From assembly GCA_964625865.1 (NCBI GenBank), contig CAZVEV010000142.1, positions 1 to 14,829 on the forward strand: DNA of 14,829 nucleotides. The letters are read 5' to 3'. Positions within the stretch are counted from its first letter, which is position 1; the number at the start of each line of letters is the position of its first letter. Below the pieces are notes generated by a model that was given only the letters and a program-made list of their open reading frames with translations, did not search any database and had not been told where the DNA came from. This stretch comes from CAZVEV01 sp964625865. Lineage in GTDB: Bacteria > Planctomycetota > Phycisphaerae > SM23-33. Shown one piece after another: positions 1 through 6,858 of this stretch. The translations under genes were made by a program, and so were the position numbers.

Positions 1-24
1 CCGGGATGGGACAGGAAGGCCATC

Positions 25-82
25 AGCCCGTTCCACGGGCTTGCCCACATCGGCGCTGTCAGGGAAGCCCGTCAAACGGGCT
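25..82. repeat. Pair of REP-like 'agcccgt' hairpins
   Basis: Two small palindromes share the same arms. At 25-41, agcccgt and acgggct flank a 3-nt loop (tcc). At 66-82 the same 7-bp arms flank the loop caa. The arms are identical and the loops differ, as expected for copies of a short interspersed palindromic (REP-like) repeat rather than a chance hairpin. They lie in the spacer downstream of the minus-strand gene ending at 261, so they could also help end its transcript, but there is no T-run. No gene is visible in 1-260. Confidence 0.6.
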
Positions 83-108
83 GATCTGTCGGTTGATCTG
101 CCCGAACA

Positions 109-126
109 CCACGGCTGAAGCCGTGG
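109..126. repeat. REP-like hairpin with 'tgaa' loop
   Basis: A perfect 7-bp stem (ccacggc / gccgtgg) encloses the tetraloop tgaa. The same loop closes an unrelated-stem hairpin at 4616-4637, which suggests both belong to a family of short dispersed palindromes. It is the third hairpin in the first 130 bases and lies 135 nt beyond the stop codon of the minus-strand gene. A role in mRNA 3' end stability or as a target of a REP-associated transposase is possible, but no such transposase is encoded here. Confidence 0.55.
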
Positions 127-260
127 CCTAATACACGACGTGCCCATTCGGCGTCGCACCTGCGAGGCATGGGCGGCGGTGGTCTGCAGTCCAGGTTCCG
201 GCAGTCCGCATACACGACCTGCTCAGGTGGGATGCACACGGACGGGGGCGGCCTGGGGCG

Positions 261-3179
261 TCACTTGCCTTCCTTGGCCGCTTTGCGGACGGCGGGGTCC
301 ACGGAGTATTTGCGCCAGTCGTCGAGGTAGGGCAGGTTGCAGTCGATCCAGGCGCAGAGGATGCGCCACTGCGTGTCGGTGAGTTTGACCTTCTCGTGCC
401 CCTTGGCCAGCAGCGTCATCAGCGGGCTGACGCGCGAGCCCCACGAGCCGGGCGGCGTGAAGTAGCGATTGATGTCGGCGCTGGCGATGTACTTCTGGAG
501 GGTCCAGTAGGACTGGTAGGTGTAGCACTTCTTGTAGCCCGTGCCGTAGATGGTATACACGTTGGGCACGAATGTTTCGGCCTCGGCCGCCCCGGCGCGG
601 AGGTCCAGGCCCAGCCCCTTGTCCTTGGTCTTGTCGCCGTTGTGGCAGGAGATGCACTTGGCGTCGAGGATCGGCTGAACGAGTTTTGGGTAGCCGAACG
701 TCCACACGCCCCACGGCGGGGGAGTGATGTCCGACGGTTCCCGTCGCGACGCCAGCGTTGCCCGAGGCGTCTTGGGCGTCGTGTTGACCGGTTCGTGACA
801 GCCCACGCAGCCCATGCGCTCGCCGCGCTTGATGTCCGTCGTCATCCGCATCGTGTGCAGGGCCCGGTACTTCTCGTCGAGCACGGAGAAGAACACGGAC
901 TTTCCCGCCGGCACGCGGAACGCAGCCGAGCCGTCGCGCTGGATCGGCACGGTGCCGAGCACCGTCTTTGTCTCGAACCCGCCGATGCCGGACCAGAGGT
1001 TCACCGGCACGGTGCGGATGCGGCGTTCGTGGGCCTCGACGATCTGCAGGTACCTCGCCTTGCCGTGCATCGACTCGGGCAGGCCCTCGTTGACGTTCTC
1101 GATCGTAAACACCCCGCCGGTCTCGCCCGGTTTCGGGACGACCTCCGGGATCACCGGCGGGCGCGGGCGCCGGCGGATCAGCATGGGGAACATCGCCGAC
1201 ATCGACGGATCGCGATAGACCAGTTCCCGCGTGCCGTGGACGTCGACGAGGTAGATCCCCACCTCGCGTGCCGTCCGCCGGTCGTCCGGGCCCCGCCCAT
1301 TGGGGTCCCAGGAGACCAGGAAGGTGTTGCCGGCCGTCTGCGCCGCCGCCGCGGCCGTCTTGCTCGCCGGATCGCTCAACGGATACGGACAGTCCGCGGC
1401 GCCGCTGAGCAGGACCTGGTGGCCCTCGCGGCTGTCGCGGCCGTACTTCAGGTCCACGATCAGGATATTGCCGCTCCCGTCGTTGTGGTGGTGGGCCTCC
1501 ACGCAGACGACCTTGCTGGTGTGGGGGATCTGGCGGCACATGGCGTAGGCGCGTTCCCGCGTGAGGAATCCGCCGACGACGCGCGGGTTCGTGCCGTCCG
1601 GGCGGACGTTCCAGATCAGTTGCGTCGGCCGCCAGAACCGCATCACGTATTCCCACCGCGTGAAGATGATGGTCCCGTCGGCCATCAGCGACGGGTCCCA
1701 CTCGCCTTCCTTGGCCAGCGTGATCTGGCGGACGTCGGTCCCGTCGGGCCTCATCGTGAACATGCAGTCGGCCCACGCCCAGTCGCCGCACTGGACGAAC
1801 CCCCCGGCGCGGGGCGACATGAAGGCGATCCGTCCGCTGGGCAGGTAGATCGGGTCGGTGCTCTCGTCGCGGAGGCGTTTGGCGTCGGTCAGTTGGCGCG
1901 GGGCAGGGGCGTCGTCGGTCAGCGCCATCTCCCAGACCTGGAAGAACGTCCCGTTGCCGAGGCTCTCGAAGTAGGCGCGAGTGAGGTAATTGCGAGGGAG
2001 TTTCTTCGTCGGCTCGGTTACACCGCTCGCCGCGAATCCGAAGATGATTCGCTTGGCGTCGAACGAGATGTCCGGGCGGCTGAACATGCCCGGGGCAAAC
2101 CTGCCCTTTGTCAGCGACACCACACTGCCCTTGCCGTCGGGGCGGATGTCTTTGAGGATGCAGATCTCCCCGCCGAGACGGTTGTAGCGGCTGCGGCGGC
2201 GCGAGCACTGGTGGTTTCGCGTCGGGTGGTATCGGCGGACGAAGAGCATCCCGTCGTTGCCGCCCAGCAGCGGGTTTGCGAACGCCAGTTTCCGGACGGC
2301 CCAGCGGGCCGCAAGGTAGACCTTCTTCCACGCCGCCGCGTCAACGCTCTTGGCCGCGACGAGCGCCTCGTGAGCCTTGCGTGCGGCCGCCAGTGACGCG
2401 GCGCCATCGGCAAGGCCCTTCGCGTCCAGCCGGCGCAGGTCGGTCAGGATCAGCTTTCCGCGACGCAAGTGCCCCGCCACGCACGGCGCGACGGCCTGGA
2501 TCGACTTGGGCCCCAGCCGGTCCTGGGCGACCCAGTCCTGCTCGATCGGGTCGTCGAACGCCCACAGCGCCCGGGCCGGTGCGGGTTTCCGTCGCCGCGG
2601 GGCGGGCCGATGCGCCGCGCGGTCAGCCGCCGACGGGGCGCCCAGCGGCGCCGCGTCCGTCGACCAGATGCGAACGTAACAGACCAGCGCGTTGGCCCCC
2701 GCAACCTTGATGAACTTCAGGTCGATCGCCTTGCCGTCCGCGTACGCCTCCCGCGGGATGTCGTAGACGTATCGCCCGGGGCGCTTGACGGGCAGCTTCA
2801 GGTTGCCGTGGACCTCGCGTCCGTTGGCCTCCAGGCGCTGGATGCGCCCGCCGTTGTCCAGGTAGACCACGTCGACCTTGTAGGACGCCTTCGGGTTCGG
2901 CTTGAGGTAGCGCAGCACGCAGGCATGGTTGTCGAACACGATGGCCCGGTGCTCCGGCGGCGCGTCGACCATGCTCGCCGGATACACCCACGCCTTGCCC
3001 ACCACCACGTGCGTCTGGGCCGCCGTGCCGCAGTTGTCCTCCGCCACCAGGTGATAACCCTTTGGCGGCTTGACCGTGTCGGCCCCGGGCGCCCGGGGTG
3101 CGGGCAACAGTGCGACCAGTGCCGCCACGCACGCTGCTGCTGACGTGGCGTGTTGTGATGACCTGCGTCGCGATCTCAC
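261..3179 (-). CDS. HzsA-related exported di-haem protein
   Basis: Predicted 972-residue protein. The start is GTG at 3179, because GGAGA lies at 3187-3191 at proper spacing and the next residues form a signal peptide: a basic VRSRRR start, a hydrophobic stretch at about 14-27, and a cleavage site near PGA|DT at 33. The open frame runs further upstream but would overlap the neighbouring SGNH gene. Residues about 50-175 look like a beta-sandwich. About 300-680 hold repeated propeller-type blades with the RPDGT motif (477-481, 526-530). The C-terminal part has two c-type haem sites, CVGCH (791-795) and CISCH (842-846), then a WID motif near 944. This order (propeller, then two haems) matches the hydrazine synthase alpha-subunit family and its many planctomycete relatives. 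As I recall the Kuenenia structure, the active-site haem is bound by a Tyr four residues after the CXXCH His; here that residue is Asn799. A periplasmic redox or binding role is more likely than hydrazine synthesis. Family assignment is fairly sure; function is not. Confidence 0.85.
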   Translation of the reverse strand: MRSRRRSSQHATSAAACVAALVALLPAPRAPGADTVKPPKGYHLVAEDNCGTAAQTHVVVGKAWVYPASMVDAPPEHRAIVFDNHACVLRYLKPNPKASYKVDVVYLDNGGRIQRLEANGREVHGNLKLPVKRPGRYVYDIPREAYADGKAIDLKFIKVAGANALVCYVRIWSTDAAPLGAPSAADRAAHRPAPRRRKPAPARALWAFDDPIEQDWVAQDRLGPKSIQAVAPCVAGHLRRGKLILTDLRRLDAKGLADGAASLAAARKAHEALVAAKSVDAAAWKKVYLAARWAVRKLAFANPLLGGNDGMLFVRRYHPTRNHQCSRRRSRYNRLGGEICILKDIRPDGKGSVVSLTKGRFAPGMFSRPDISFDAKRIIFGFAASGVTEPTKKLPRNYLTRAYFESLGNGTFFQVWEMALTDDAPAPRQLTDAKRLRDESTDPIYLPSGRIAFMSPRAGGFVQCGDWAWADCMFTMRPDGTDVRQITLAKEGEWDPSLMADGTIIFTRWEYVMRFWRPTQLIWNVRPDGTNPRVVGGFLTRERAYAMCRQIPHTSKVVCVEAHHHNDGSGNILIVDLKYGRDSREGHQVLLSGAADCPYPLSDPASKTAAAAAQTAGNTFLVSWDPNGRGPDDRRTAREVGIYLVDVHGTRELVYRDPSMSAMFPMLIRRRPRPPVIPEVVPKPGETGGVFTIENVNEGLPESMHGKARYLQIVEAHERRIRTVPVNLWSGIGGFETKTVLGTVPIQRDGSAAFRVPAGKSVFFSVLDEKYRALHTMRMTTDIKRGERMGCVGCHEPVNTTPKTPRATLASRREPSDITPPPWGVWTFGYPKLVQPILDAKCISCHNGDKTKDKGLGLDLRAGAAEAETFVPNVYTIYGTGYKKCYTYQSYWTLQKYIASADINRYFTPPGSWGSRVSPLMTLLAKGHEKVKLTDTQWRILCAWIDCNLPYLDDWRKYSVDPAVRKAAKEGK

Positions 3180-3226
3180 GTGTTGGTCTCCGTACGCGGC
3201 GCCCGCCCATCGCGCCGCTGACGACG

Positions 3227-3254
3227 ATTGTACCGGCCACACCGTCAGCAACAA
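3227..3254 (-). promoter_or_regulatory. Candidate promoter of the HzsA-related gene
   Basis: On the minus strand, TTGTTG (3254-3249) and TACAAT (3232-3227) are 16 nt apart. The -10 matches consensus at 5 of 6 positions and the -35 at only 3 of 6. Transcription would begin near 3220, about 40 nt before the GTG start. The -10 box sits inside the left arm of the inverted repeat. Confidence 0.4.
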
Positions 3255-3259
3255 AGGCG

Positions 3260-3287
3260 TTTCGCCGTGACCGAATCCGGGTACAAT
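3260..3287 (+). promoter_or_regulatory. Candidate promoter of the SGNH hydrolase gene
   Basis: TACAAT at 3282-3287 is a good -10 box inside the right arm of the inverted repeat. The best -35 at legal spacing is the poor TTTCGC at 3260-3265, so activation by a bound regulator would be plausible. The start codon lies about 50 nt past the predicted transcription start. Confidence 0.35.
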
Positions 3288-3342
3288 CATCGTCAGGCGC
3301 CGTCGCCGCCGTGCGTCGGTGCGCGAGAAGGGAGACGACGAC

Positions 3343-4128
3343 ATGACACGATCCGCGATGCTTCGCATCCTGCTGACCGCCGCGGCGGCCATTGCGCCCA
3401 TATCGCCGGTGACGGCAAAGGACGCCGATCGCGGGACCCCCGCCCCGCCGAAGAAGCCCCCCTCCCGCTGGGAGAAGCACATCCAGCGTTTCGAGGCCGC
3501 CGACAAGAAGACCCCGCCGCCGAAGGGGGCCGTCCTGTTCTTGGGCAGTTCCAGCATTGTCCGCTGGAACACGAAGAAGCTCTTGCCGGACTACACCACG
3601 ATCAACCGCGGGTTCGGCGGGTCGCAGATCGCCGATTCGCTCCAGTATGCCGACCGCATCCTGATCCCCTACGCCCCGCGACTGGTGGTCTTCTACGCCG
3701 GAGACAACGATATCGCCGCCGGCAAGACGCCCGAACAGGTGCTCGCCGACTACAAGGCCCTGACCGCCAAGGTCCACGCGAAACTTCCGAAAACGCGGTT
3801 CATTTTCGTCGCGATCAAGCCCTCGATCAGTCGGTGGCGCCTTTGGGAGAAGATGGCCCGGGCCAACCGGATGATCGCCGAGTTCGGTCGGCGCGACAAG
3901 CGGCTGGGGTATCTCGACATCGCCACGCCCATGCTGGGCGCCGATGGCAAGGTCAAGCGGTCCTTGCTCGTCAGCGACGGGCTGCATCTGAGCAAGGCAG
4001 GCTACGCCCTCTGGACGTCGCTCGTAACGCCCCTGCTCGGCCCGGCTGACAAGCCCGTCAAGCCCGTCAAGGGCGCGGCCCCCGAGGCGCCCTGCAAGAC
4101 GCCCAAACCGTCGCGGGACCCGCGCTAG
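3343..4128 (+). CDS. Exported SGNH/GDSL-type esterase
   Basis: Predicted 261-residue serine hydrolase. The ATG at 3343 is preferred over an in-frame GTG at 3319 because GGGAG (3330-3334) precedes it and the protein then opens with a signal peptide (MTRSAMLRILLTAAAAIAPISPVTA, cleavage near 25). The four SGNH blocks are visible. Block I is LFLGSSS with nucleophile Ser70. Block II is NRGFGGSQ with Gly near 93. Block III is GDND with Asn122. Block V is DGLHLS with Asp212 and His215. The core after the signal is about 200 residues, normal for lysophospholipase L1 / acetylxylan-esterase-like members. A proline- and lysine-rich tail (about 234-261) includes a small 9-bp tandem repeat encoding PVKPVK. 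It is transcribed divergently from the haem protein. The likely role is removing acyl or acetyl groups from a lipid or polysaccharide in the cell envelope; the substrate cannot be read. Confidence 0.88.
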   Translation: MTRSAMLRILLTAAAAIAPISPVTAKDADRGTPAPPKKPPSRWEKHIQRFEAADKKTPPPKGAVLFLGSSSIVRWNTKKLLPDYTTINRGFGGSQIADSLQYADRILIPYAPRLVVFYAGDNDIAAGKTPEQVLADYKALTAKVHAKLPKTRFIFVAIKPSISRWRLWEKMARANRMIAEFGRRDKRLGYLDIATPMLGADGKVKRSLLVSDGLHLSKAGYALWTSLVTPLLGPADKPVKPVKGAAPEAPCKTPKPSRDPR

Positions 4129-4182
4129 GACGCCATTGAAAACATGACAGAGATTATTCTTTTGCTCGGGGGGGGATTTGCC

Positions 4183-4210
4183 TTGACGTATCGGGCCTTG
4201 CCCTTATAAT
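4183..4210 (+). promoter_or_regulatory. Near-consensus sigma70-type promoter
   Basis: TTGACG (4183-4188, 5 of 6) and a perfect TATAAT (4205-4210) are separated by 16 nt. This is the best promoter match in the window and lies in an AT-richer patch. Transcription should start near 4217, giving a leader of about 57 nt before the small membrane-protein gene. Confidence 0.75.
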
Positions 4211-4233
4211 AGCTCTTCGTTGTGAGGTGTATT

Positions 4234-4252
4234 CGACTCTGAGCCGGAGTCG
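4234..4252 (+). other. Leader hairpin upstream of small ORF
   Basis: cgactc (4234-4239) and gagtcg (4247-4252) can form a 6-bp stem with a 7-nt loop in the 5' leader, just upstream of the ribosome binding site GGAAGG (4261-4266). It may only stabilise the mRNA. It is too small to match a known riboswitch. Confidence 0.35.
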
Positions 4253-4273
4253 TCGAACACGGAAGGAACTGTG

Positions 4274-4510
4274 ATGCTGCACAAACCACTTGGAAAGCGT
4301 GCTCTCGTTGTCGGCGTCTTCCTCTTGATGGGTATTCTGTTTGCCGCTCAAAGCTTCGGTACCGCGGAAGACGCGTCGGCCACTGCCGGCCCCGCCGTGG
4401 CGGTCGAGATGGACTGGGCCCTCGTGGGCGTACTGGTTTCCGGTGCGCTGATTATCCTGGTTCGCCCGCGTCGGCGCATCGAGGCCGACACGGAGAAGGC
4501 CGCCAAGTAA
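4274..4510 (+). CDS. Small two-helix membrane protein, unknown
   Basis: Predicted 78-residue protein of no family I recognise. ATG at 4274 is preferred; a GTG directly before it at 4271 would add one residue. The ribosome binding site GGAAGG lies at 4261-4266. Residues 1-9 are basic (HKPLGKR). Residues 10-25 form a hydrophobic segment that could be a signal peptide or anchor. Residues 29-47 are a short Ala/Gly/acidic linker. Residues 48-63 (WALVGVLVSGALIIL) form a second membrane segment, followed by the stop-transfer cluster RPRRR (64-68) and a charged tail. The layout suggests a short extracytoplasmic loop between two helices, or a cleaved single-pass protein. Its own strong promoter and terminator make it a monocistronic unit and support it as a real, probably well-expressed gene. 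Confidence 0.7.
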   Translation: MLHKPLGKRALVVGVFLLMGILFAAQSFGTAEDASATAGPAVAVEMDWALVGVLVSGALIILVRPRRRIEADTEKAAK

Positions 4511-4547
4511 GCCCAAACCGATCACCTGACCTGCAGGACGTTGAAAA

Positions 4548-4587
4548 CGCCGGCCGGCCCCTTCTGGAGCCGGCCGGCGTCTTCTTT
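4548..4587 (+). terminator. Strong GC hairpin terminator
   Basis: A perfect 11-bp stem (arms 4548-4558 and 4569-4579, built from GGCC repeats) encloses a 10-nt loop, followed by a T-rich stretch tcttcttt (4580-4587) and preceded by aaaa (4544-4547). It begins 38 nt after the small gene's stop codon. Because A's precede it, it could also stop transcripts from the convergent transketolase gene. Confidence 0.75.
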
Positions 4588-4615
4588 GGCGGGGCGCACA
4601 AGGGCCTGCCGTTCT

Positions 4616-4637
4616 GCTGGCCACTGAAGTGGCCAGC
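4616..4637. repeat. REP-like hairpin with 'tgaa' loop
   Basis: gctggccac (4616-4624) and gtggccagc (4629-4637) form a perfect 9-bp stem closed by tgaa, the same loop as the hairpin at 109-126. It sits in the convergent spacer between the small membrane-protein gene and transketolase, 77 nt past the transketolase stop, and could act in transcript end formation on the minus strand. Confidence 0.5.
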
Positions 4638-4713
4638 CCCATCCCGCGCTGCGGCAGGTTGATCTGATCCGAACAGTGAGCCCTGGCGCCAGAGCGAATC
4701 CCGCGATCTCTTC

Positions 4714-6729
4714 CTAGAGCCCCGCGGCGGCGATCTGCTTGCAGACGGCCTCGGCGGTGAAGCCGAAGTGCTCCTCGAGCTTCTTGAACGGGGCCGAGGC
4801 GCCGAAATCGTCCATGCCCACGAAGAGCCCGTCCGTGCCGAGGATGCGTCCCCAGCCCTGCTCGATGCCTGCTTCCATCACCACGCGCTTCGCAACGGCC
4901 GGCGGGATCACCTCGTCGCGGTATTCAGCCGGCTGCTCCTCGAACAGGTCCAGGCAGGGCATGGACACGACGCGAACGGCGCGTCCCTGCTCGCGCAGGC
5001 GCCCGGCGACGTCCAGGGCCAGGTGCACCTCGGATCCGCTGGCGACCAGGAGGAGGTCCGCATCGGCGTCGTCGCTCAGGACGTACCCGCCGCGGGCCGT
5101 GCCCTCGGCGCCGCCCAGGTCGGTGCGGTCCAGCGTGGGCAGGTTCTGACGCGTCAGCGCCAGCGCCGTCGGCGCCCCGCCGCGGGCGATCGCGCCCCGC
5201 CACGCCCAGGCGACCTCGTTGGCGTCGCAGGGGCGCATCACGTGCAGGCGCGGGATCGACCGCATGGCCGCCAGGTGTTCGACCGGCTGGTGCGTCGGGC
5301 CGTCCTCGCCCACGTAGAAGCTGTCGTGCGTGTAGACGAAGATGCTGTGGCAGTCCTGCAGCGCCGCCAACCGGACGGCCGGGCGCATGTAGTCGTGGAA
5401 CACCATGAACGTCGCGCCGAACGGCAGGAGCCCGTGCAGGGCCAGCCCGTTGACGATGTTGCCCATCGCGTGCTCGCGGACGCCGAAGTGGATATTCCGC
5501 CCGGCGAACCGGCCCGGCGCGACCGACTCGGTCCACTTGCCCGTTTTGATGATCGTCTTGGTGCTCGGCGCCAGGTCGGCCGACCCGCCGGCCAGCGTGT
5601 CGATCGCTTCGGCAAACGCGTTGAGCACCTGTCCGCCCGAGGCGCGGGTGGCCAGACCCTTTGCGTCGGCTTCGTAGACCGGCATCGCGTCCTGCCACCG
5701 GTCGGGCAGTTCGCCGGCGATGATGCGCCCCAGCGCCGCGCCGGCCTCGGGGTCCGTCTCGGCCAGTGCCGCCAGCCGGGCGTCCCACGCGGTACGCACG
5801 TCGGCCAGTTCGCCGCATCGCGCGATGAAGTACTCGGTGACCTCGGCCGGCACGTGGAAGTGCTCAGCAGGCCAGTTCGCCGCCTCCTTTGCCGCCGCGA
5901 TCTCGTCAGCGCCCAGCGGCTCGCCATGGCTCGACGCCGTGCCCGCCTTGGTCGGCGCGCCCTTGCCGATCGTCGTATGACAGACGATGATGCTCGGCCT
6001 CGCGTCGTCCTGGGCGGCGACGGTGGCGGCGGCGATGGCGTCCTGGTTGTGGCCGTCGATGTCCTGAACGTGCCACCCCATCGCCTCGTAGCGGGCGTTG
6101 ACGTCCTCGGTGAAGGCCAGGTCCGTGCTGCCCTCGATGCTGATCTCGTTGTCGTCGTAGAAGGCGATGACCTTGCCCAGGCCCAGGTGTCCAGCCAGGC
6201 TGGCCGCCTCGTTGGTCAGGCCCTCCATCTGGCAGCCGTCGCCCATGATGATGTACGTGAAGTGGTCCACCGGGTCGGCGCCGTCGCGGTTGTACCGTTC
6301 GGCGAGCATCCGTTCGGCCAGCGCCAGGCCCACGCCGGTCGAGAACCCGGCGCCCAGGGGCCCGGTGGTCACGTCGACGCCGGGCACGTGGCCGACCTCG
6401 GGATGCCCCGGCGTTCGCGAGCCGAACTGGCGGAAGGCCTTCAACTCGTCCAGTTCGAGGAAGCCCAGCAGTTGCAGCACGGAGTACTGCAGCATGCTGC
6501 CGTGCCCGGCCGACAGGATGAACCGGTCGCGGTTGAACCAGTTCGGGTCGCTCGGGTCCACGCGGAGGAAACGCGTCAGCAGGACCGTCGCGATGTCCGC
6601 ACAGCCCAGGGGCATGCCCGGGTGCCCGCTGTTGGCCGCCTGAACACCGTCGGCCGCCAGGAATCGTATCGTGTTGGCGATCTTCTCCGCCAGCGCTCCG
6701 TCAACCGCGGGACTGCAATAACTGCTCAT
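4714..6729 (-). CDS. tkt: Transketolase
   Basis: Predicted 671-residue thiamine-diphosphate enzyme of the pentose phosphate pathway, moving two-carbon ketol units between sugar phosphates in the cytoplasm. Full length for the family. The start ATG at 6729 follows a purine-rich AGGAAGAGAAG, and the extra upstream codons (to 6783) lack family similarity. Visible motifs: SGHPGMPLG with His36; SAGHGSM with His76; the TPP/metal motif GDG (163-165) followed by Glu and Asn (to N173); DDNEISIEG (192-200); the pyrimidine-domain REH with catalytic Glu419; and DSFYVGEDGPTHQPVEH (469-485) for phosphate and substrate binding. The C-terminal domain (about 545-671) is complete. It lies downstream of the zinc-ribbon gene on the same strand with a 129-nt gap holding its own promoter. 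It could feed sugars from the right-hand glycan locus into central metabolism, but is a housekeeping gene. Confidence 0.96.
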   Translation of the reverse strand: MSSYCSPAVDGALAEKIANTIRFLAADGVQAANSGHPGMPLGCADIATVLLTRFLRVDPSDPNWFNRDRFILSAGHGSMLQYSVLQLLGFLELDELKAFRQFGSRTPGHPEVGHVPGVDVTTGPLGAGFSTGVGLALAERMLAERYNRDGADPVDHFTYIIMGDGCQMEGLTNEAASLAGHLGLGKVIAFYDDNEISIEGSTDLAFTEDVNARYEAMGWHVQDIDGHNQDAIAAATVAAQDDARPSIIVCHTTIGKGAPTKAGTASSHGEPLGADEIAAAKEAANWPAEHFHVPAEVTEYFIARCGELADVRTAWDARLAALAETDPEAGAALGRIIAGELPDRWQDAMPVYEADAKGLATRASGGQVLNAFAEAIDTLAGGSADLAPSTKTIIKTGKWTESVAPGRFAGRNIHFGVREHAMGNIVNGLALHGLLPFGATFMVFHDYMRPAVRLAALQDCHSIFVYTHDSFYVGEDGPTHQPVEHLAAMRSIPRLHVMRPCDANEVAWAWRGAIARGGAPTALALTRQNLPTLDRTDLGGAEGTARGGYVLSDDADADLLLVASGSEVHLALDVAGRLREQGRAVRVVSMPCLDLFEEQPAEYRDEVIPPAVAKRVVMEAGIEQGWGRILGTDGLFVGMDDFGASAPFKKLEEHFGFTAEAVCKQIAAAGL

Positions 6730-6804
6730 GATGATCTTCTCTTCCTGTCCATCGGGGGTTTGCGTCCAGTCACAACCTGCCACCGTTGCCGCGGCGGGCG
6801 GAAC

Positions 6805-6833
6805 ACTATACTTGATCGCCCCCCGCCTGCCAA
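6805..6833 (-). promoter_or_regulatory. Promoter of transketolase
   Basis: On the minus strand, TTGGCA (6833-6828, 5 of 6) and TATAGT (6810-6805, 5 of 6) have an ideal 17-nt spacer. Transcription would begin near 6798, leaving a leader of about 69 nt before the ATG at 6729. The site lies just past the stop of the zinc-ribbon gene, so transketolase can be transcribed on its own. Confidence 0.65.
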
Positions 6834-6858
6834 GCCCCCTCTGGTTGCTGGTCCCTTG

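Larger units (their letters stand above)
3218..3296. promoter_or_regulatory. Long inverted repeat in divergent promoter region
   Basis: The arms 3218-3236 and 3277-3296 are inverted copies of each other with one mismatch and one single-base insertion, separated by 40 nt. Partial pairing continues outwards (gcgcc at 3212-3216 with ggcgc at 3296-3300). Each arm contains ATTGTA/TACAAT, so each presents a TACAAT -10-like box facing its own gene: the haem protein on the left, the SGNH hydrolase on the right. This is what a shared operator or duplicated promoter core would look like. A small mobile palindrome is the alternative. Confidence 0.6.

Noticed and set aside
223..2396. Long frames (about 666-702 codons) on both strands across the HzsA-related gene
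   Set aside because: They have no recognisable motifs, low-complexity Arg/Pro/Gly content and no ribosome site, and the haem-protein frame explains the region.
3180..3572. Upstream extension of the HzsA-related frame by 131 codons
   Set aside because: It overlaps the SGNH hydrolase gene on the other strand and precedes a clear Shine-Dalgarno, GTG and signal peptide at 3179.
2623..3987. 454-codon minus-strand frame spanning the divergent spacer
   Set aside because: It would cross the inverted-repeat promoter region and run antisense to the SGNH gene. No domain is recognisable.
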